A DNA stretch of 64,000 bases. Origin: Novosphingobium terrae (GTDB lineage Bacteria > Pseudomonadota > Alphaproteobacteria > Sphingomonadales > Sphingomonadaceae). The stretch spans positions 2,976,001-3,040,000 of the forward strand of contig NZ_JABVZR010000001.1 of assembly GCF_017163935.1 (NCBI RefSeq), in the 5' to 3' direction. Position 1 is the first letter of the stretch. Every line of letters begins with the position of its first letter. The position numbers and the translations under genes are program-made. Under the pieces are notes generated by a model, which saw nothing but the letters and a program-made list of their open reading frames with translations, searched no databases and was not told where the DNA came from. This document shows, piece after piece, positions 59,938 to 64,000 of this stretch.

Positions 59938-60342
59938 TCAGCTGAAGACCGTTGCCAGACCACGGCCCTTGGGATCTTCGCCAAAACGGTTCGGCCCGGG
60001 CGTGCCGTCAATCACCAGGAAATAGAGCAGCACCAGCCCGCCGATCAGCGGCACCAGACCGATCAGAATCCACCAGCCCGAACGGTCCGTATCATGCAGC
60101 CGCCGCACGGCCACTGCCAGCGAGGGAATGATCGACCCCAGAGCGAACAGCCCGCTCAGCGCCGTAGCCGCGAAATTGGGTGTGGAGCGCAGGCCCAGCA
60201 GCACCGAATAGGTGCCGCCCAGCCCGCCATCCAGCACCACCTGCACGATCACGCTGAGCAGGATAAACATCCAGTATTCCTTGCGCTGCGAACGACCGGC
60301 AAAGTCGAAATAACGCTTGTAGGGCAAGATCATCCATTCCAT
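59938..60342 (-). CDS. DUF805 membrane protein (second of three)
   Basis: A 134-residue DUF805 protein: ILPYKRYFDFAGRSQRKEYW, VRRLHDTDRSGWWILI and GTPGPNRFGEDPKGRGLATV. AAGGAGAG lies before the start. Its own terminator suggests it is transcribed separately from the next gene. Confidence 0.85.
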   Translation of the reverse strand: MEWMILPYKRYFDFAGRSQRKEYWMFILLSVIVQVVLDGGLGGTYSVLLGLRSTPNFAATALSGLFALGSIIPSLAVAVRRLHDTDRSGWWILIGLVPLIGGLVLLYFLVIDGTPGPNRFGEDPKGRGLATVFS

Positions 60343-60422
60343 GCGAACTCTCCTTGATTTTGGCGAATTTGGTGAAATGCGACATCGCCCCTCCGGTAAC
60401 GCAGCAGAGGGCCGTGGAACGG

Positions 60423-60830
60423 TCAGCTAAACACGGTAATCAGGCCCCTGTCGAGCGGATCTTCACCGAAACGGTTCGAACCCGGCGTGCCGGGGCGGCA
60501 CATGAAGACCAGGATCACAATGCCGCCCACATAGGGGAGAAAGGCCAGCAGATAGAGCCAGCCCGACTTGTCCTGATCATGGAAGCGCCGCACATGCACG
60601 GCGATGTAGGGAATGATCGAGCCGAGCCCGAACAGGAACCACAGGCCCAGAAACACCATGCCGATCCCGTTGCCCGGATGGTTGATGCCGCCCGAACTGG
60701 TGATCACTGCGGCACTGAGCATGGCCAGCATCACGATCGCCTGAAGCAGCACGAACATCCAGAATTCCTTGCGGCTCGATCGGCCGCTGAAATCCGCATA
60801 GCGCTTAAAGGGTAAAAGCATCCATTCCAT
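60423..60830 (-). CDS. DUF805 membrane protein (first of three)
   Basis: A 135-residue DUF805 protein: LLPFKRYADFSGRSSRKEFW, VRRFHDQDKSGWLYLLA and GTPGSNRFGEDPLDRGLI. Start 60830 (MEWMLLPF) matches its paralogue; the open frame to 60917 is not used. The leader contains a small hairpin, GCTGCC-CGAAA-GGCAGC at 60861-60877. Confidence 0.82.
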   Translation of the reverse strand: MEWMLLPFKRYADFSGRSSRKEFWMFVLLQAIVMLAMLSAAVITSSGGINHPGNGIGMVFLGLWFLFGLGSIIPYIAVHVRRFHDQDKSGWLYLLAFLPYVGGIVILVFMCRPGTPGSNRFGEDPLDRGLITVFS

Positions 60831-60890
60831 CGGGGGGCTCTCTTCCAAACTTTCATGAATGCTGCCCGAAAGGCAGCAGCATAGGCAAAC

Positions 60891-60927
60891 AAAAAGCAGG
60901 GTGAGCCGTGGCACCACCCTGCTTTTT
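60891..60927 (-). terminator. Intrinsic terminator after fourth TonB receptor
   Basis: AAAAAGCAGGGTG and CACCCTGCTTTTT are perfect 13-base arms around an 11-base loop, so the hairpin ends in U-runs on both strands. It lies 24 bases past the receptor stop. Confidence 0.85.
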
Positions 60928-60951
60928 GCGGAAATAGCGAAGAGTACCTAT

Positions 60952-63672
60952 TTAAAACTTGTATAGAGCCGACACACCATAGGTTCGCGGCTGATTGGGA
61001 TAGCCGGACACCGATCCGGCCTGCGCCGGGCTGTCAAACACGATGTTGATGTAACGATCATCGGTGAGATTGCGGCCCCACACGCTCAGTTCCAGACCGC
61101 GCGGCAGCTTCCAGCTCAGCGAGGCGTCGATCTCGCTCACCTCGCGCTTGAAGGCGCGGGCGGCATCGAGACCGGTCTGGTAATTCACCACCGCGCCCGT
61201 CAGCGGATTGGTGGTGATGAAGCCGGGCAGACCGTCCTCGATCTGGGTCGGTGCTTCGTAATGCCAGTCGCCACGGAAGATCAGGTGATGGCCATTGGCG
61301 AAGGGATGATCCCAGGTCAGCACGGCGGTCGAGGAGATCGGCGGAATGCCCGCAGGTGTGCTGCCCGAAATATCGCCGAAGCTGGAGTTGACGAAGCTGT
61401 CATACTTGGGCCGCAGATAGGTCAGGCTTTCTCCGATGGTCACCTCGGGGCCGACATGGACAGTGCCCTCGAACTCGAAACCATAGACCGATTCCTTCTC
61501 GGCATTGAGCAGCGCAAAGCCGGTGCCGTCGAACTGGTTGGTCTGGAAGTTCTTGATCGTCTGGTGGAACACCGCGATGTTGGCCGTGGCGATGCCCCAA
61601 TTGGCCTTCAGCCCGAACTCGATCGAGCGTGAGTTCTCCGGCAGGGCATAGCGGCTGCCATAGGTCAGATTGTTGAGCGCCAGACCAGCCGCGGCAATCG
61701 CCGGAGCATCGGCCAAAGCCGGGCGGCTGTCACGCGACAGATTCACCGAAGCCGCCTTCCAGCCTGTCACATAGGAACCATAAAGGTTGATATGCGGGTT
61801 GAGCTGATAGGCCAGACGCCCGGTGTAGCTGACGTTGCCATCGGCCACATGGCCGGGCTCAACGGCATTGGGCACGTTGAGGAAGGGCGGCATCACCTGC
61901 AGTGCGTGCAGCGCCATCAGCTGCTGCGCCACCGCTCCGGCATTGGGCACGCCCTGCGCGGCCAGCACCTGCGTCGCGCCCGGCACATAGCTGGCCAGAT
62001 TCAGGCTGGAGAACACGTCATTGCTGACGACATTGGTGGAAAAGCGCTTGGCATCATGGGTATAGCTGATGCCGCCGGTGACGGTGAGCTTGCCGAATTT
62101 GACATCGGCCTGACCGAAGATCGAGAAGCTCTCATCCTTCAGCGCATAGGCCTCATTCAAGCCCGTGCCCGACTGGAAGAACTTGCCGCTGTAGAGCGAC
62201 GGATTGCCCGAAAGCGCCCCCAGCAGATTTTCCACCGCCGGCAGGCTGAAGGCCCCGCCCGACTGCTGCTGCACCAGCAGATTGGCGTAATTGCGGAAAT
62301 CGCTGCCATATTGCAGCTGGCCGATCTGATCGATCTTCTCGTTGAAATAGGACGCGCCGCCCAGCAGGTTGACGAAATCGCCCAGTGCCAGATTGGCACG
62401 GAATTCCTGCGTAAAGGTGCGGATATGAACATCAGCGGCATTGCGGCTGAGCAGATCGGCGCTGGTGAAATCGCTGTCCTGATTGTTGTAGTTCAGGCTT
62501 TTGCGCCACGCCGTGATGCTGGTCAGCTTCACCGGGCCCAGATTGTCGTCAATCTGCGCCGACACGCCGTAATTGGTGATGTTGTTGGTGGATTTCAGAT
62601 TGTTGTAGAGCGTGGAATAGGGATCGCTGGCCGGATTGACCTTGCCGCCGATCGCCTGAATCGCCGCCGTCGTTGCGCTGGGCAGCACATTCATCGTGGC
62701 GCAGCACAATTCGTCGATCTTGCCATAATCGCCGATGATCCGCACGCGCGGGCCATTGTCCGGCGCATAGAGCAGCTGGCCCTTCACATACCAGCGGTTG
62801 CGGTTGTTCGTCTTGCTGTTGGTCCCGGCGTCATAGACATAACCGTCGCGCCGGTTGTAGCCCCCCGCAATGGAGCCGGCCAGATCCTTGGCGATCTTGC
62901 CCGTAAGGTTCGCCTTGGCCACGAAGGCATTGTAATTGCCATAGGACAGCTCCGCCGAGCCCTGAGTCTTGAACTGCGGCTCTTGCGTGGTGATCGAGAC
63001 CACGCCCGCGCTGGCATTCTTGCCGAACAGCGTCGATTGCGGCCCGCGCAACACCTCGACCTGGGTCACATCGGGGAAATCCGCGATCTGCGCCGCGCTG
63101 CGCGAGCGATAGACGCCATCGATGAACACACCGACGCTGGGCTCCAGCCCGGCATTGTTGTCGCCATTGCCGAAGCCACGGATCAGAAAGGAGGTGTTGG
63201 CCGAGGTCTGATGCTCATTCACCCGCAGCGAGGGCACCACGCTGGCCAGATCGGCGATATCGCGAATCTTGGCGCGATTCAGCGTCTCGGCGGTGGTGAC
63301 GGTGACGGCCACAGGCACATTCTGCAGCGTCTGCTCATGCTTGGTGGCGGTGACGAGGATCTCATTGCCACTGCCCTCACCGGCCACAGGCGGCGGTGCG
63401 GGAGGTGCTTCCTCGGCCTCGGCGGGGGGAGCCTCGGCGGCGGGCGCAGGCGCGGCTTCGGCAGGCGATGCCTCGGCGGGCGGCTGGGCGGCATAGGCCA
63501 CGCCCGGCGCCGCCAGCACCATCGCCCCGCCTGCCAGCCAGGCCCCACGCAGGCGCGTCAGCGACGTGGCGAGACCGCCCATCCCCCGCGCTTCAACCCC
63601 ATCCTCAATCTTGTTACGGTTCATATCATCTGCGTCCCGGCCCGACAGGGCGCTTGTTTTTGTCCTGTTCAT
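60952..63672 (-). CDS. TonB-dependent receptor (FecA/CirA-like class)
   Basis: A 906-residue receptor. The long leader ends at PGVAYAA, followed by an Ala/Pro/Glu-rich linker of about 45 residues, then the TonB-box region NEILVTATKHEQTLQNVPVA and plug (SFLIRGFGNGDNNAG, VEVLRGPQSTLFGKNASAG). The barrel ends QPRTYGVSALYKF. This plug type differs from the two pectin-locus receptors and is close to that of 12015-14237. No catabolic genes adjoin it, so the substrate is open. Confidence 0.9.
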   Translation of the reverse strand: MNRTKTSALSGRDADDMNRNKIEDGVEARGMGGLATSLTRLRGAWLAGGAMVLAAPGVAYAAQPPAEASPAEAAPAPAAEAPPAEAEEAPPAPPPVAGEGSGNEILVTATKHEQTLQNVPVAVTVTTAETLNRAKIRDIADLASVVPSLRVNEHQTSANTSFLIRGFGNGDNNAGLEPSVGVFIDGVYRSRSAAQIADFPDVTQVEVLRGPQSTLFGKNASAGVVSITTQEPQFKTQGSAELSYGNYNAFVAKANLTGKIAKDLAGSIAGGYNRRDGYVYDAGTNSKTNNRNRWYVKGQLLYAPDNGPRVRIIGDYGKIDELCCATMNVLPSATTAAIQAIGGKVNPASDPYSTLYNNLKSTNNITNYGVSAQIDDNLGPVKLTSITAWRKSLNYNNQDSDFTSADLLSRNAADVHIRTFTQEFRANLALGDFVNLLGGASYFNEKIDQIGQLQYGSDFRNYANLLVQQQSGGAFSLPAVENLLGALSGNPSLYSGKFFQSGTGLNEAYALKDESFSIFGQADVKFGKLTVTGGISYTHDAKRFSTNVVSNDVFSSLNLASYVPGATQVLAAQGVPNAGAVAQQLMALHALQVMPPFLNVPNAVEPGHVADGNVSYTGRLAYQLNPHINLYGSYVTGWKAASVNLSRDSRPALADAPAIAAAGLALNNLTYGSRYALPENSRSIEFGLKANWGIATANIAVFHQTIKNFQTNQFDGTGFALLNAEKESVYGFEFEGTVHVGPEVTIGESLTYLRPKYDSFVNSSFGDISGSTPAGIPPISSTAVLTWDHPFANGHHLIFRGDWHYEAPTQIEDGLPGFITTNPLTGAVVNYQTGLDAARAFKREVSEIDASLSWKLPRGLELSVWGRNLTDDRYINIVFDSPAQAGSVSGYPNQPRTYGVSALYKF

Positions 63673-63972
63673 CTTGGCCGGTGTTAATGAGCGTGCGGTG
63701 CAATCTCAATGGCCAAAGCGGCCCAAACCCTCGGTTCGCCGTGCTTTTCCGTGCAAAGCGCGCCCTCTGTGGCAGTTTTGGGACACTCGCGCAGCGCGGC
63801 CCGGATCGCTCGCTGCGCCCAGCCGAGTTGCCTCCCGCTCACCCCACCTTGCCCTGCGCGCGCTTTTCGACTAGGGGGCCGCCAGAATTGTGCGGTGCAA
63901 AAGCCGCACCATGACTGATGCCAGAAAGGCGTGCCGCAACGGGCCCGCCCCCTCTTACGGAAAGACCCTTCG
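63673..63972. other. Gap before right window edge
   Basis: Three hundred bases between the receptor and a possible gene start. Reading frames here have no recognisable content. I see no repeat copy; promoters for both flanks are expected. Confidence 0.3.
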
Positions 63973-64000
63973 ATGTCCGCCCCGCTTCCGCTTCGCAACA
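63973..64000 (+). CDS. Possible start of a gene cut by the right edge
   Basis: ATG with GGAAAG eight bases upstream opens a frame (MSAPLPLRN) that runs off the window. Too short to identify. Confidence 0.3.

Overview
The window looks like a chromosome segment of a GC-rich alphaproteobacterium of the Sphingomonadales, probably Novosphingobium or a close relative. This rests on gene content: four large TonB-dependent receptors beside glycan and aromatic catabolic genes, GH106, GH105, PL22 and CE12 enzymes, a GPH-type sugar transporter, and heavy GC bias with long antisense shadow frames. There is no rRNA gene, so the genus is an inference.

Layout. (1) 1-16.5 kb: a glycosylated-aromatic utilisation island. 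It holds a PQQ/cytochrome c dehydrogenase and ThuA pair, a small membrane protein, a GH106 alpha-L-rhamnosidase, a LysR regulator, and a + strand operon of amidohydrolase, FAD hydroxylase, GlcG/HbpS protein, extradiol ring-cleavage dioxygenase, FAH hydrolase, TonB receptor, esterase and GH1 beta-glucosidase. A near-identical inverted repeat (ATCCATAG-N7-CTATGGAT) lies before the operon and before the ThuA/membrane-protein pair. Together the genes could take in a rhamno-glucoside of a plant phenolic, strip the sugars and open the ring. (2) 16.9-42.2 kb: a pectin / rhamnogalacturonan-I locus with two TonB receptors, a PL26-like exo-lyase, DUF6250, two CE12-like and one other SGNH esterase, GH105, GPH transporter, PL22, GH35, GH28, GH51 and an IclR regulator. 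Several divergent promoters share a motif, GCAAC-N4-TWTCACATWG. (3) 42.3-45.1 kb: VOC, DUF1080 and ThuA proteins, a possible 3-keto-glycoside module. (4) 45.1-64 kb: mostly housekeeping: a candidate structured RNA, HNH protein, DUF3237, tRNA-Arg(TCT), queuosine precursor transporter, PspC, recF, manC-manA, a two-domain glycosyltransferase, the tesA / ybbA-ybbP type cluster, three DUF805 proteins and a fourth TonB receptor.

The most unusual elements are two small two-gene cassettes (25971-26815 and 49724-50667). Each has a predicted peptidoglycan-cleaving protein without a signal peptide, followed with overlapping stop/start by a small exported two-cysteine protein, as in effector-immunity pairs. 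Each cassette sits between inverted copies, one of them decayed, of a dispersed palindromic repeat found at least six times here. The other notable items are the structured RNA at 45264-45427 and the two putative regulons. All functional statements come from reading motifs, not from searches.
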